From positions 761,485 to 825,484 of the forward strand of contig JAUJNY010000001.1 in NCBI GenBank assembly GCA_030447955.1: DNA of 64,000 bases, read 5' to 3'. Position 1 is the first letter of the stretch, and the number at the start of each line of letters is the position of its first letter. The notes under the pieces are model-generated. The model was not told the origin of the DNA. It saw only the letters and a program-made list of their open reading frames with translations, and did not search any database. Source of the DNA: Jiangellales bacterium. GTDB lineage: Bacteria > Actinomycetota > Actinomycetes > Jiangellales > Jiangellaceae. This document shows, one piece after another, positions 1 to 9,117 of this stretch. A program made the position numbers and the translations under genes.

Positions 1-1
1 T

Positions 2-688
2 CGCTACCGGCAGGTATCGCGGCTGGGCAACCCGCTCGTCAACGAGGTGGTCATCCCGCTCAAGGACAAGGTTCGTTTCAACCAGTCCTACCCGCGCAAC
101 GACGCCATGTTCCTCAAGTACGTGACCGATCCGGAGGTTCCGGAGCTCATCGAGGCGATCTACGGCATCGAGGCACCGCCGACGCCGCGGAACGACCTCG
201 TCGCTGTGTTCCTCACCGGGATCAAGGGGCTAAACCAGCCCCAGAACGTACGCCCCAGCGAGCAGCTGCGGCTCAACGTGAACATCCCACCGTCCGACAA
301 CCCCCACCGGCTCGGGGTGCTCGGCGGCGACAACGCCGGGTACCCGAACGGCCGGCGGCTGACTGACGACGTCCTCGACATCGCGCTGCAGGTGCTCGAG
401 GGGGAGCTGGTCGGATCCCCGAACGATCTCGGGGACGCGGTCAACGTCAACGACAAGCAGTTCCGCGGCACGTTCCCCTACGTCGCGCTGCCGCACTCCG
501 GCTCGTCGGAGCAGCCGCACCACGCGAGCGGGTACACCGCTCTCACCGGTGGCGCCGCACCAGACGCGTCGACCTCGACGGGATCCTCCTCGGCACTCAC
601 CGTGCCGGTGACCCTCGTCGGGTTCGGTCTGCTGCTGCTCGCCGCAGGCGGCGTGCTGGCTCGTCGGCCCCGGCTGACGACAGCCTGA
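2..688 (+). CDS. DUF4331 family surface protein, C-terminal part (5' end outside window)
   Basis: The frame is open from base 2, so only the C-terminal ~228 residues are visible. The segment RLGNPLVNEVVIPLKDK and the later NIPPSDNPHRLGVLGG and GYPNGRRLTDDV blocks are typical of DUF4331 proteins, exported proteins of unknown function. The end has a Ser/Thr-rich linker, a hydrophobic helix (about the last 30 residues) and a short Arg-rich tail, so the protein is probably held in the membrane by its C-terminus. A TPR protein follows in the same direction after a strong hairpin; this pairing recurs in actinomycetes. The family is clear, the function is not known. Confidence 0.85.
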   Translation, partial: RYRQVSRLGNPLVNEVVIPLKDKVRFNQSYPRNDAMFLKYVTDPEVPELIEAIYGIEAPPTPRNDLVAVFLTGIKGLNQPQNVRPSEQLRLNVNIPPSDNPHRLGVLGGDNAGYPNGRRLTDDVLDIALQVLEGELVGSPNDLGDAVNVNDKQFRGTFPYVALPHSGSSEQPHHASGYTALTGGAAPDASTSTGSSSALTVPVTLVGFGLLLLAAGGVLARRPRLTTA

Positions 689-700
689 GTCATAAAGGTT

Positions 701-739
701 CGGTGTCCCGGCCGCGGTGAACCCGCGGCCGGGACACCG
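701..739 (+). terminator. Long perfect hairpin between DUF4331 and TPR genes
   Basis: The arms pair perfectly over 17 bp (GGTGTCCCGGCCGCGG and its complement) with a 5-base loop, starting 12 bases after the stop. No U-tract follows, so it is either an intrinsic terminator of the GC-rich type or an mRNA-stabilising stem. The next gene starts 17 bases after it, so it could set the ratio of the two products. Confidence 0.65.
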
Positions 740-756
740 GCCCGAAAGGTCGCCCA

Positions 757-2067
757 TTGCGTAAGGTCGTCGTCCTGCTCGTCCTCGCCGTCGCGTTCTT
801 CGCGGCGGGCGCGGTCGGGATCGGCGGCCTGCGCAGCACCGGCGACGCCCCGGCCACCACCACGGTCGATCCTGCGGCGTTGGCCGGTGTCGATGAGGTT
901 CGGCTCGAGCAGAGCATCGCCACCCTGCAGCAGCACCTGGCCGAGCAGCCGCGTGACGCTCGCGGGTGGGCCACACTGGGCCTCGCCTACGTCGAGCAGG
1001 CACGCCGCGGCGGCGACGCCTCGCTCTACCCCAAGGCAGGACGTTCCCTGCGGGAGTCCCTGCAGGTGCAACCCACCGACAACGACGTCGCCCTCGCCGG
1101 GATGGCGGCGCTCGCCGGTGCTCGCCACAACTTCACCGCAGCGCTGCGCTGGTCAGAGCGGGCGCTCGCGGTCAACCCCTTCCAGCCGCAGGCGTTGCAG
1201 CTGCGCACGGATGCGCTGGTCGAGCTCGGCCGCTACCGCAGCGCGCAGCACGCGGCCCGGCGCGCCGACTCCGTACGGCCCAGCACCGGCACCTTCAGCA
1301 GGCTCGCCTACCTCGCCGAACTCCGTGGTCACCACGCAGAGGCGCGCAGCCTGCTGACCCGCGCCGCCGGCAATCTGCAGGCAGGCGCCGACATCGCATT
1401 CCTCAACTTCCATCTGGCGGAGCTTGCCCGCCGTGACGGTGACTTCCGAGCAGCCTCCGCGGCGCTCACCGCCGCCCGGCGCGCCTCCCCACAGTCCCCG
1501 CTCGTCCTGATCGGTGCGGCCCGGCTGGCGGTCGCCCGCGGCGACGTCGAGCAGGCACTGCGCCGCTACTCAGCGGCGGTCGACCTCCTCCCGTTGACCG
1601 AGTACCTCGTCGAGTACGGCGAGCTCGCGCTCGCCACCGGGCGCCCCGCTCTAGCGCGGGCGCAGTTCGCGGTCGCCCGCGCCGCCGCGCAGCTCGCGCG
1701 CTCCGGTGGAGTCGCCGTCGACCTCGAGACCGCGCTGTTCGAAGCCGACCACGGCGACCCCGCCCGGGCGCTCGCCGCGGCCCGGAGCGAGTGGCGGCGC
1801 CGCCACAGCCTGTTCGTCGCGGATGCGCTCGGGTGGGCGCTGCACGCGGCTGGTCGTGACGCGCAGGCACTGCCGTACGCCCGTCGGGCCACCGCGCTCG
1901 GCACCCGCGACCCACGGCTGCTCTACCACCGCGGCGCGATCGAGCACGCGCTGGGCCGCACCGGGCCCGCCGAGCGACACCTGCGCGCCGCCCTAGCCGC
2001 CGACCCGGCGTTCGCGCCGCTGCACGCGGCCGCGGCGCGCGACCTGCTGCGCGACCTCAGTCGCTGA
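757..2067 (+). CDS. Membrane-anchored tetratricopeptide (TPR) repeat protein
   Basis: 436 residues. An N-terminal hydrophobic helix (about residues 4-23) is followed by a long array of degenerate TPR helices rich in Ala, Leu and Arg, including the blocks RGWATLGLAYVEQARRG and GWALHAAGRDAQALPYARR. Such arrays bind other proteins; this one would lie outside the membrane. The start is TTG at 757 with GAAAGG seven bases upstream. It follows the DUF4331 gene and is probably its functional partner. The 3' end overlaps the convergent pncA gene by 11 bases. The partner and role are inferred from position only. Confidence 0.8.
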   Translation: MRKVVVLLVLAVAFFAAGAVGIGGLRSTGDAPATTTVDPAALAGVDEVRLEQSIATLQQHLAEQPRDARGWATLGLAYVEQARRGGDASLYPKAGRSLRESLQVQPTDNDVALAGMAALAGARHNFTAALRWSERALAVNPFQPQALQLRTDALVELGRYRSAQHAARRADSVRPSTGTFSRLAYLAELRGHHAEARSLLTRAAGNLQAGADIAFLNFHLAELARRDGDFRAASAALTAARRASPQSPLVLIGAARLAVARGDVEQALRRYSAAVDLLPLTEYLVEYGELALATGRPALARAQFAVARAAAQLARSGGVAVDLETALFEADHGDPARALAAARSEWRRRHSLFVADALGWALHAAGRDAQALPYARRATALGTRDPRLLYHRGAIEHALGRTGPAERHLRAALAADPAFAPLHAAAARDLLRDLSR

Positions 2068-2647
2068 CGTCGACCCCCGCGGATCGGAGCTCCTCGACGG
2101 CTCGGTCGTCGTCACCGGGCTGCAGGTTCACGAAGCGGGTGGCCCCTAGCGGCACGCTGACCTGGTAGCCGAGCCGGCGACCGTCGAGCGCCGTCTCCTT
2201 GACGCAATAGTCGCCGGCGAGCCCGACGACGATGACCCGGCGTACGCCCGCCTCGTCGAGCAGTGCCCCAAGCTCCGTGGCAGTGGTGTCCCCGGACACC
2301 GGGTCACGCACGGAGAAGCCGGAGTATCCGTCCGCGCCGTCGCTGCCCTTGCGTACGACGGGACCGATGACCCGGAGGTCCGGCAGCAGCTGCGCGCCGG
2401 GGGTGTCCTGCACGCAGTGCACCGGCCAGATCCCGCCGTCCTTGGCGAAGTGCGGCGTGGTCGGCGGATGCCAGTCCTGCGTGTAGAACACCGGAGCCCC
2501 GGCGGCTTCCGCAGCAGCGAGCTCGACGTCGATCACCGGCAGCGTCTCCTCGCCGCCGCTGACGTAGAGGCTGCCGTCGGGCGAGCCGAAGTCCACCTGC
2601 ATGTCAACGACGACGAGCGCGACGTCCGCTGCGTACTCAACGCTCAC
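2057..2647 (-). CDS. pncA: Nicotinamidase
   Basis: 196 residues. Hydrolyses nicotinamide to nicotinate in NAD salvage. The catalytic triad of the family is visible as Asp15 (VVVDMQVDF), Lys100 (VVRKG) and Cys148 (GLAGDYCVKE), and the metal site as Asp58, His60 and His66 in DWHPPTTPHF. The GTG start overlaps the pncB stop in a GTGA, so the two salvage enzymes are translationally coupled and their product and substrate connect directly. In mycobacteria the same enzyme activates pyrazinamide. Confidence 0.95.
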   Translation of the reverse strand: MSVEYAADVALVVVDMQVDFGSPDGSLYVSGGEETLPVIDVELAAAEAAGAPVFYTQDWHPPTTPHFAKDGGIWPVHCVQDTPGAQLLPDLRVIGPVVRKGSDGADGYSGFSVRDPVSGDTTATELGALLDEAGVRRVIVVGLAGDYCVKETALDGRRLGYQVSVPLGATRFVNLQPGDDDRAVEELRSAGVDVSD

Positions 2648-3969
2648 GGTGCTCGCTCCCCTTGGAAGATTGTCGGGATCGCCGGTTCGCCACGGGAGAG
2701 CTGCAGCGCTGTCGCCGGCAGCTCCGCGCGCGACCGGACGTGCCGCTCGCGCGCGTCGTCCAGTGGCTCTCGACCCACGATGTCACCGCCGCGAACGAGC
2801 GGCACGAGCAACGGCCGGTGCTGGTCGTCGGCGGAGGGCGCCGCGCCCGTGCCGACGACCTCCGCCGCGGCTACGCCGTCGCTGTCGAGCCGGCGTAGCG
2901 CCCACTTCCGTCCGCCACGGGTCGCCTTGGCCGCTGAGCGCTTCTCCACCGCGACGAGCCCTGCGTCCGGGTCGTCCGTGGCCGCGCGCGCCACCATCTT
3001 GTAGACGAGCGCGGCGGTGGGCGCTCCGCTGCCGGTCACCAGCGAGGTGCCGACGCCGTAGCCGTCCACCGGCGCGGCCGCCAGCGCCGCGATCGCGTAC
3101 TCGTCGAGGTCGCCCGTCACCACGATGCGGGTCTGGGTGGCGCCGAGCTCGTCGAGCAGCGCCCGCACCTCGTGCGCCTGGTCGAGCAGGTCGCCGGAGT
3201 CCAGCCGGACGGCCCCCAGGCCCGGCCCGGCCACCTCGACGGCCGTGCGGACGGCCGCCGCCACGTCGTAGGTGTCGACGAGCAACGTCGTGCCCTTGCC
3301 CAGCGCGGCCACCTGGGCGGCGAACGCGTCCCGCTCGCTGTCGTGCAGCAGCGTGAAGGCGTGCGCGCTGGTGCCGGCAGTCGGCAGGCCGTACGCCCGG
3401 CCGGCCTCAAGGTTGCTGCTGGAGGCGAAACCGGCGACGTACGCGGCGCGTGCCGCTGCCACCGCCGCGCGCTCGGAGGTCCGCCGCGAGCCCATCTCGA
3501 TGCACGCCCGCCCGCCCGCAGCGGACGTCATCCGGGAGGCCGCCGCAGCCACGGCACTGTCGAAGTTAAGGATCGAGAGCACGAGCGTCTCGAGTAGCAC
3601 CGCCTCGGCGAACGGGGCCTCGACGACGAGCAGCGGCGACCCGGGCAGGTAGCACTCGCCCTCGCCGTAGCCCCAGATGTCGCCGGAGAAGCGGTAGCCG
3701 CGCAGCCAGTCCAGCGTCTCCGCGGGCACCACCTCGCGCTCGGCGAGGAAGGCGAGGTCGCCCGCGGTGAACCGGAAGCGCTCGATGGCATCAAGCAGCC
3801 GACCGGTGCCGGCGACGACGCCGTACCTGCGCCCCGCCGGCAGCGACCTGGCGAACACTTCGAACACCGCCCCGCGGCCTGCCGTGCCGTGGGCCTGCGC
3901 CGCCGCCAGCATGGTGAGCTCGTACTGGTCGGTGAGCAGCGCCGTACCCGACCCGGTCACAAGCGTCAC
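2644..3969 (-). CDS. pncB: Nicotinate phosphoribosyltransferase
   Basis: 441 residues, normal length. Joins nicotinate to PRPP to give nicotinate mononucleotide. Family marks include LTDQYELTM near the N-terminus, the EMGSRRTSE block, GTSAHAFTLLHD (the His that is phosphorylated in the ATP-driven cycle) and VRLDSGDL. The GTG start is at 3969. It lies upstream of pncA in one operon, and divergent to clpS with one gene between, as around pncB1-clpS in mycobacteria. Confidence 0.95.
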   Translation of the reverse strand: MTLVTGSGTALLTDQYELTMLAAAQAHGTAGRGAVFEVFARSLPAGRRYGVVAGTGRLLDAIERFRFTAGDLAFLAEREVVPAETLDWLRGYRFSGDIWGYGEGECYLPGSPLLVVEAPFAEAVLLETLVLSILNFDSAVAAAASRMTSAAGGRACIEMGSRRTSERAAVAAARAAYVAGFASSSNLEAGRAYGLPTAGTSAHAFTLLHDSERDAFAAQVAALGKGTTLLVDTYDVAAAVRTAVEVAGPGLGAVRLDSGDLLDQAHEVRALLDELGATQTRIVVTGDLDEYAIAALAAAPVDGYGVGTSLVTGSGAPTAALVYKMVARAATDDPDAGLVAVEKRSAAKATRGGRKWALRRLDSDGVAAAEVVGTGAAPSADDQHRPLLVPLVRGGDIVGREPLDDARERHVRSRAELPATALQLSRGEPAIPTIFQGERAP

Positions 3970-4031
3970 CGTACCTGCGACACCTCGTGCTCCCGGCTGG
4001 GCCGTTGCGGCGCCTCCCTGGCCGCGGGAGG

Positions 4032-4586
4032 TCAGTACGCCCGCAGCAGCGGTGTGACGTCCTCCTCGTCGACGAAGACGTCGCTCCCCACGACCCCGGT
4101 CACCCTGCTCATGGCCCGCATGCTCACGTGGTTGGACCGCAGCTGCGAGAGCGGGATGGTGACCCGCGCACTGCGAGCGGTTGGACGGGTGGCGGGGAAG
4201 ATTCGGTCCCGGTGGCCGCTTCGGCGCAGCTCGAAGCGGAACTTGCCCTCGTCACACGTGAAGACGCCGTTGCTGTCGACGGTCCCGTCGGCGCCCTGGT
4301 CGATGTCCCAGAACAGTCCTGCGTAAGCCGGGGTCTCCGCGTCCGAGCCGATGTCTTGGAGGTAGTTGCAGCGCCACCCCTCGGCGGTCCGAATGTCGAG
4401 GGTCGCGGTGCCATCGCCGTTCCCCCGGAAGCTCTCGAAGACGATGTCGAGGCGGCTGTCGACGTCCCCGCTGGGATCCGATGCCGAAACGGTCCTCGTC
4501 GTGCCGTCAACTGCCTCCGCTGGTGCCAGCACCGTTGCCGCGCCTATCGCTGTGAGCGACACGGCAGCCGTCACCATCCGTCGCAT
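4032..4586 (-). CDS. Secreted protein of unknown function
   Basis: 184 residues. I chose the ATG at 4586 because AAGGAG sits just upstream and the product then begins with a signal peptide (MRRMVTAAVSLTAIGAAT, cleavage probably near residue 25). The mature part is acidic, contains one pair of Cys residues, and reads as a beta-rich domain (TRTVSASDPSGDVDSRLDI) of the kind seen in small actinomycete exported proteins. No catalytic motif is visible. It ends 62 bases before pncB and may be co-transcribed with it. Confidence 0.7.
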   Translation of the reverse strand: MRRMVTAAVSLTAIGAATVLAPAEAVDGTTRTVSASDPSGDVDSRLDIVFESFRGNGDGTATLDIRTAEGWRCNYLQDIGSDAETPAYAGLFWDIDQGADGTVDSNGVFTCDEGKFRFELRRSGHRDRIFPATRPTARSARVTIPLSQLRSNHVSMRAMSRVTGVVGSDVFVDEEDVTPLLRAY

Positions 4587-4813
4587 GACACTCCTTCGCT
4601 TGCCTCGTCCCCTGGAGCCCGGCCACCTCAGCCGGCAGAGTCCTGAGTGGAGTACGTACCTGCCTCTGGTTGCGTCCACGTATCTGACGGACGTTTGTGC
4701 CGCCTGCTGATCCACGTCGAGGCTGGAAGATCCCCTACTGGCAGAGACCGGCCGAAACGCTGTCCCAGGGTGGTGCCGTCGCTCCTGCATCGCCGCCCTA
4801 CAGGCGTGCCACC

Positions 4814-5116
4814 ATGACGTCCGTGACGACGGCGCCCACCGAGCTGGAGCGCCCGGAGGCCGCGGAGGTCGTCCGGGCCGACACTCCGTGGATCACGGTC
4901 GTCTGGAACGATCCGGTCAACCTCATGTCCTATGTGACGTACGTCTTCCAGGACTACTTCGGCTACCCGAAGGCCAAGGCCGAGAAGCTCATGCTCGACG
5001 TGCATCACAAGGGCAAGGCCGTCGTCTCCGACGGCTCCCGGGAGGAGATGGAGCGCGACGTGGAGGCCATGCACGGCTACGGCCTGTGGGCCACGGTGCA
5101 GAAGTCCGCGAGCTGA
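4814..5116 (+). CDS. clpS: ClpS adaptor protein
   Basis: 100 residues. Delivers N-degron substrates to ClpC/ClpP. The core [17 protein letters not shown], the DVHHKGKA substrate-binding segment and [17 protein letters not shown] are diagnostic. The ATG at 4814 gives the normal length; the open frame extends upstream but that part is not ClpS-like. DUF2017 follows at once, as in many actinobacteria. Confidence 0.95.
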   Translation: MTSVTTAPTELERPEAAEVVRADTPWITVVWNDPVNLMSYVTYVFQDYFGYPKAKAEKLMLDVHHKGKAVVSDGSREEMERDVEAMHGYGLWATVQKSAS

Positions 5117-5117
5117 C

Positions 5118-5732
5118 GTGAGTAGCGCGTTCCGCCGCTCCCGGGCCGGCGTCCTGACCGCCACCTTCCACGTCGTCGAGATCGAGCTGCTGCGCTCCCT
5201 CGTCGCGCGGCTGCTCGACCTCGTCCGGCCCCCAGCTGCCGCGGCGATGGCGGAAGGCAGTGACAGCCTTGCCGCGCAGCTCGGCGAGCTCGGCGTCCAC
5301 CTCGGGTCGGCTGAGCGTCCGGACGACCCGGTGCTCCTCCGGCTCTTCCCCGACGCCTACCGCGACGACGCGGAGGCGGCCTCCGACTTCCGCCGCTACA
5401 CCGAGGGAGGGCTGCGGGACGCCAAGACCCGCCATGCCGAGGCGGTCCTGGCCAACCTTGCCGCCGCCGTACCGGAGAGTGCCCCGGGAGGACGCAAGGG
5501 CGAGGACAAGGCCCGGCTGAGCCTGGACGCTGACGCCGCCCAGTCATGGCTGCGTACGCTCACCGACCTCCGGCTTGCCCTCGGGACACGCCTTGGCGTT
5601 GAGCAGGACGACGAGGAGCGTTGGGCGCAGCTGCCCGAGGACGACCCGGCTGGCCACGTGCACGACGTCTACGAGTGGCTGGGCTGGGTGCAGGAGACCC
5701 TGGTAAGGGCGCTGCCCACCAGCCGCGGCTGA
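5118..5732 (+). CDS. DUF2017 family protein
   Basis: 204 residues, starting with GTG one base after the clpS stop. It is alpha-helical, with the DPVLLRLFPDAYRDD block and the C-terminal DVYEWLGWVQETLVRAL helix of DUF2017. The family is nearly always found next to clpS, so a role linked to regulated proteolysis is likely, but its biochemical function is unknown. Confidence 0.85.
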   Translation: MSSAFRRSRAGVLTATFHVVEIELLRSLVARLLDLVRPPAAAAMAEGSDSLAAQLGELGVHLGSAERPDDPVLLRLFPDAYRDDAEAASDFRRYTEGGLRDAKTRHAEAVLANLAAAVPESAPGGRKGEDKARLSLDADAAQSWLRTLTDLRLALGTRLGVEQDDEERWAQLPEDDPAGHVHDVYEWLGWVQETLVRALPTSRG

Positions 5733-5769
5733 ACCCGTACTCACGGACCCCTACCCGCGACCCGTACTC

Positions 5770-5815
5770 GCGGACCCCCACCGCGGACCCCACCGCGGAC
5801 CCCACCGCGGACCCA
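5770..5815. repeat. Tandem repeat of a 12-bp GCGGACCCCACC unit
   Basis: Four consecutive units: one with an extra C, two perfect, and one truncated. They follow looser copies of CCCGTACTCGCGGAC at 5742-5770. They lie in the 274-base stretch between the DUF2017 stop and the AbiEi-like gene, which holds no gene. Confidence 0.8.
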
Positions 5816-5836
5816 TCCTCGCGGGACTGGGGACGT

Positions 5837-5858
5837 TTGTCCGCATCGGTACGGACAA
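5837..5858. promoter_or_regulatory. Operator-like inverted repeat upstream of the AbiEi-like gene
   Basis: TTGTCCG and CGGACAA are perfect 7-bp arms around the 8-base core CATCGGTA. Nearly the same sequence occurs in inverted orientation just past the end of the next gene (6995-7016), which suggests a protein binding site rather than chance. Confidence 0.5.
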
Positions 5859-6006
5859 GCCTCCCCATTGGTGTGGAAGGCCGCCGTTGTGCGGAAACGG
5901 CCCCCCGAGTCGGACAGGTGTCCACAACCGATGCGCCGCACAGCCAATATCCCCAGCTTCGGCGACCTCGCCGTCGTACCCCCCCGGGTACGCCGCCACG
6001 CTACGC

Positions 6007-6984
6007 ATGGCCACCGCTGACCGGCTGCGCCAACAATGGGAGCCGCTCGCTGTCGCGCAGGACGGGGTGTTGTCGCGGAGCCAAGCGCTGGCGTGCGGGT
6101 TGACCGACGGCATGCTCGAAACCGAGCAGCGGGCACGCCGCTGGCAGCGCCCCTTCGCTGGCGTGTACGTGACCTTCAGCGGTCCGTTACCCGAGCGCAC
6201 CAAGGTGTGGGCGGCCCTCCTGGCGGCCGGCCGCGGCGCCGTAGCCAGCCACTCAACAGCTGCCTGGCTGGACGGCTTGCGCGACGGGGCACCCCCCGAG
6301 GTGTGGGTGACGGTGCCCTGGAGCCGGCGGCCGAACACGCTGCCAGGTGTCCATGTCCGCCGTTCCCGGCACGTCCCCGCGCGCGGGCATCCGGGGCACA
6401 CGGTGCCGCGGACCCGTGTCGACGACACCGTGCTCGACCTCGTCCACGACGCATCCCGTGCCGATGAGGTCGTCGACATCGTGACGCGCGCCTGTCAGCA
6501 ACGACGTACGACGGCAGCCCGGCTACGCGACGCGGCTGCCGCCCGCCCTCGGCTGCGCTGGCGGCAGCTGCTCGCGGAGCTGCTCGAGGATGTCAGCGAC
6601 GGAGCGATGAGCGCCCTCGAGCGCCGCTGGCGCCGCGACGTCGAGCGGGCCCACCGGCTCCCGCAGGGCGAGCGCAACCGCCTGCAACGGCCGAGCGGTG
6701 GCAGGAGCGTCTACCACGACGTGCGCTACCTCCGGTGGAGGGCGGTCGTCGAGCTGGACGGACGCGCCGCGCACCCGTTCACCGAGGCGTTTCGCGACCG
6801 TGCCCGCGACAACCGCGTGGTGCTCGCGGGTCAGGACCCGCTGCGCTACGGCTGGCACGAGGTCGTCACCGACGCGTGCGCGTGTGCCGCCGACGTGGCC
6901 GCGCTGCTCCAGCGCAACGGTTGGCGGGGCGTGGCCCGCCGTTGCAGGCCGGGCTGCCGCCTGCCGGACGCGTCCCGCCGTTGA
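6007..6984 (+). CDS. AbiEi-type antitoxin-domain protein with endonuclease-like C-terminus
   Basis: 325 residues. The N-terminal third has the winged-helix/AbiEi pattern ([16 protein letters not shown], then [12 protein letters not shown]), and the middle has [10 protein letters not shown]. The C-terminal third ([17 protein letters not shown], then [20 protein letters not shown]) resembles DUF559/Vsr-like nuclease folds with E, D and a late R/Y-x-W segment. Such proteins are common orphans in actinomycetes and no AbiEii toxin gene is next to it. The ATG at 6007 is chosen because homology begins there. The function is not established; DNA binding is likely. Confidence 0.75.
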   Translation: MATADRLRQQWEPLAVAQDGVLSRSQALACGLTDGMLETEQRARRWQRPFAGVYVTFSGPLPERTKVWAALLAAGRGAVASHSTAAWLDGLRDGAPPEVWVTVPWSRRPNTLPGVHVRRSRHVPARGHPGHTVPRTRVDDTVLDLVHDASRADEVVDIVTRACQQRRTTAARLRDAAAARPRLRWRQLLAELLEDVSDGAMSALERRWRRDVERAHRLPQGERNRLQRPSGGRSVYHDVRYLRWRAVVELDGRAAHPFTEAFRDRARDNRVVLAGQDPLRYGWHEVVTDACACAADVAALLQRNGWRGVARRCRPGCRLPDASRR

Positions 6985-6994
6985 CTGGGGAGCA

Positions 6995-7016
6995 CCGTCC
7001 GTACCAGTGCGGACAA
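6995..7016. promoter_or_regulatory. Second copy of the operator-like repeat, inverted
   Basis: On the minus strand this reads TTGTCCGCACTGGTACGGAC, against TTGTCCGCATCGGTACGGAC at 5837. It starts 11 bases after the stop of the AbiEi-like gene and lies upstream of murI. Confidence 0.5.
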
Positions 7017-7079
7017 TCACCCCCAGTCGCCGGGCAATCAATGGCTGGTCGACCGCGCACGCGCCGTACGCTCAGCGGC

Positions 7080-7874
7080 GTGGCGGACGCTCCCATCGGC
7101 ATCTTCGACTCCGGCTTCGGAGGCCTCACCGTTGCCCGGGCGGTGCTGGACCAGCTACCGCACGAGCCGGTGCTCTACCTCGCGGACACGGCGCGCTACC
7201 CGTACGGCGAGAAGCCGATCGCCGATGTCCGCACGTACGCGCTGGAATGTCTCGACCACCTCGTCGAGCGCGACGTCAAGCTGCTGGTCATCGCGTGCAA
7301 CAGCGCCTCGGCGGCGGTGCTGCGCGACGCCCGCGAGCGCTACCCGGTGCCGGTCGTCGAGGTGGTGCTGCCGGCGACGCGGCGGGCCGTCGCCGCCACG
7401 CGCAACGGCCGGGTCGGGGTCATCTGCACCCGGGCGACCGCCACGTCCATGGCGTACGACGACGCGTTCGCCGCCGCACCGCACGTGACGCTGGTGACCC
7501 GGGCCTGCCCGCGGTTCGTGGAGTTCGTCGAGCGGGGGGTCACCAGTGGCCCAGAGCTGCTGAGCGTGGCGCACGAGTACCTCGACCCCGTCCTGGGTGA
7601 GGGCGTCGACACCCTCGTCCTCGGCTGCACGCACTACCCGCTGCTGACCGGTGTCATCTCCTACGTCGCCGGCGACGGGGTCACCCTCGTCTCGAGCGCC
7701 GAGGAGACCGCCAAGGACGTGTACGGCCTGCTGGTCCGCCACGGTCTCGAGCGCCCCGCGGGCCTGCCGGAGCCGGCGCACAGCTTCCTGACGACGGGAG
7801 ACCCGGACGCTTTCCTCGAGATCGGCCGGCGCTTCCTCGGCCCGGAGATCGCCTTCGCCGGGGAGTTCGCGTGA
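7080..7874 (+). CDS. murI: Glutamate racemase
   Basis: 264 residues. Makes D-glutamate for peptidoglycan. The two catalytic cysteines are in ACNSAS (Cys73) and GCTHYPLL (Cys183), and the N-terminal [15 protein letters not shown] is standard. I chose GTG at 7080, which leaves the usual short lead before DSG. An ATG at 7041 is in frame, but neither start has a clear ribosome site. The stop overlaps the next gene by GTGA, as in the mycobacterial murI-Rv1339 pair. Confidence 0.95.
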   Translation: MADAPIGIFDSGFGGLTVARAVLDQLPHEPVLYLADTARYPYGEKPIADVRTYALECLDHLVERDVKLLVIACNSASAAVLRDARERYPVPVVEVVLPATRRAVAATRNGRVGVICTRATATSMAYDDAFAAAPHVTLVTRACPRFVEFVERGVTSGPELLSVAHEYLDPVLGEGVDTLVLGCTHYPLLTGVISYVAGDGVTLVSSAEETAKDVYGLLVRHGLERPAGLPEPAHSFLTTGDPDAFLEIGRRFLGPEIAFAGEFA

Positions 7875-8617
7875 GGCTCACCGTCATCGGGTGCTCGGGC
7901 TCCCTCCCCGGCCCCGGGTCGGCGGCCTCGTGCTACCTGGTCGAGGCGGACGGATACCGCGTGCTGCTTGACCTCGGCAGCGGTGCGCTCGGCCCGCTGC
8001 AACGCCACGTCGACATCACGACCCTCGACGCCGTGCTGCTCTCCCACCTGCACGCCGACCACTGCCTCGACCTGTGCGGCCTGTATGTCTCCTACCGTTA
8101 CGGCCCGACCCGACCTGCTCGCCCGCTGCCGGTGTACGGCCCGGCGGACACCGCCGGGCGGATGGCGAGGGCGTACGACCTGCCCGAAGAACCTGGCATG
8201 AGCGAGGAGTTTGACTTCCGGACTTACCCGGCCGGCGCGTTCGAGCTCGGTCCGTTCACCGTCACCAGCGCGCCGATGGACCACCCCGTCGAGACCCGCG
8301 CCGTCCGGCTCGCGGACGCCGGCGCCGCACTGGTCTTCTCCGGTGACACGGGCCCCACCGAGGCGCTGGTTGAGCTGGCACGGGACAGCGACCTGCTGCT
8401 CGCCGAGGCCAGCTTCCGGGAGGGTGCCGCCAACTCACCCAACCTGCACCTCACCGGCCGCGAGGCCGGCGAGCACGCCGCGCGCGCCGGAGCGGCAGCC
8501 CTCGTGCTCACCCACGTGCCCCCATGGGGAGATCCCCAGCTGGCGGTGGACGAGGCGCGGGGCGCGTACGGGGGTCCGGTCCAAGCCGCTCGCCCTGACG
8601 CGGTGTTCGACCTCTGA
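7871..8617 (+). CDS. Metallo-beta-lactamase fold phosphodiesterase (Rv1339-like)
   Basis: 248 residues. The metal-binding HLHADHCLD motif, the MDHPVETRA histidine, [11 protein letters not shown] and a late LTHVPPW follow the MBL hydrolase pattern. The gene lies between murI and rph like Rv1339 of M. tuberculosis, which has been reported to hydrolyse cyclic AMP. That activity is inferred here from similarity and synteny. The GTG start overlaps the murI stop, so the two are translationally coupled. Confidence 0.85.
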   Translation: MRLTVIGCSGSLPGPGSAASCYLVEADGYRVLLDLGSGALGPLQRHVDITTLDAVLLSHLHADHCLDLCGLYVSYRYGPTRPARPLPVYGPADTAGRMARAYDLPEEPGMSEEFDFRTYPAGAFELGPFTVTSAPMDHPVETRAVRLADAGAALVFSGDTGPTEALVELARDSDLLLAEASFREGAANSPNLHLTGREAGEHAARAGAAALVLTHVPPWGDPQLAVDEARGAYGGPVQAARPDAVFDL

Positions 8618-8628
8618 ACGTCGAGCTG

Positions 8629-9063
8629 GTGCCCGTGACCGCCGACAATTACGCGGCGGTCATCGCCCTCGACGTCGCCCCCGAGCAGCGCGACCTGGTC
8701 GCCGCCAACGTCCGTTCGCTGGCCGACGCGTACGCCTACCCGGCGGCGCAGCCGTACGCCGTCGTGCACGCCGGTGAGCCGGTCGGATTCGTCTTGCTCT
8801 TTCCGCTCACCGAGGACGAGACGGTGATCGGGTGGAATCTGGTGCGCCTCATGGTGGACCAGCGCTTCCAGCGGAGAGGAGTCGGAGGTGCCGCGCTGGA
8901 GGCGACCGTCGAGCTTGTCCGCGCCACGTCCGAGCCCGGCCGGTTCGTGCAGCTGTCAGTGCTGCCGCACAACGCCGGGGCGCTCGCGCTCTACGCCGCG
9001 CACGGGTTCCGCCCCACCGGTGAGGTCGTCGACGGGGAGCGCGTCCTGCGCCGCGACCTGTGA
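8629..9063 (+). CDS. GNAT family N-acetyltransferase
   Basis: 144 residues. The acetyl-CoA loop is QRFQRRGVGGAAL, followed by NAGALALYAAHGFRPTGE near the C-terminus. The domain pattern resembles spermidine/diamine-type GNATs, but the substrate cannot be read from sequence. The start is GTG at 8629; a longer reading from a CTG at 8614, overlapping the previous stop, would add five family-like residues and cannot be excluded. Confidence 0.85.
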   Translation: MPVTADNYAAVIALDVAPEQRDLVAANVRSLADAYAYPAAQPYAVVHAGEPVGFVLLFPLTEDETVIGWNLVRLMVDQRFQRRGVGGAALEATVELVRATSEPGRFVQLSVLPHNAGALALYAAHGFRPTGEVVDGERVLRRDL

Positions 9064-9117
9064 TCGCGTACGGCTGGCGAGCTGGCCCGTCGCAGCCGCG
9101 CATTAGGCTCGCCGGCC

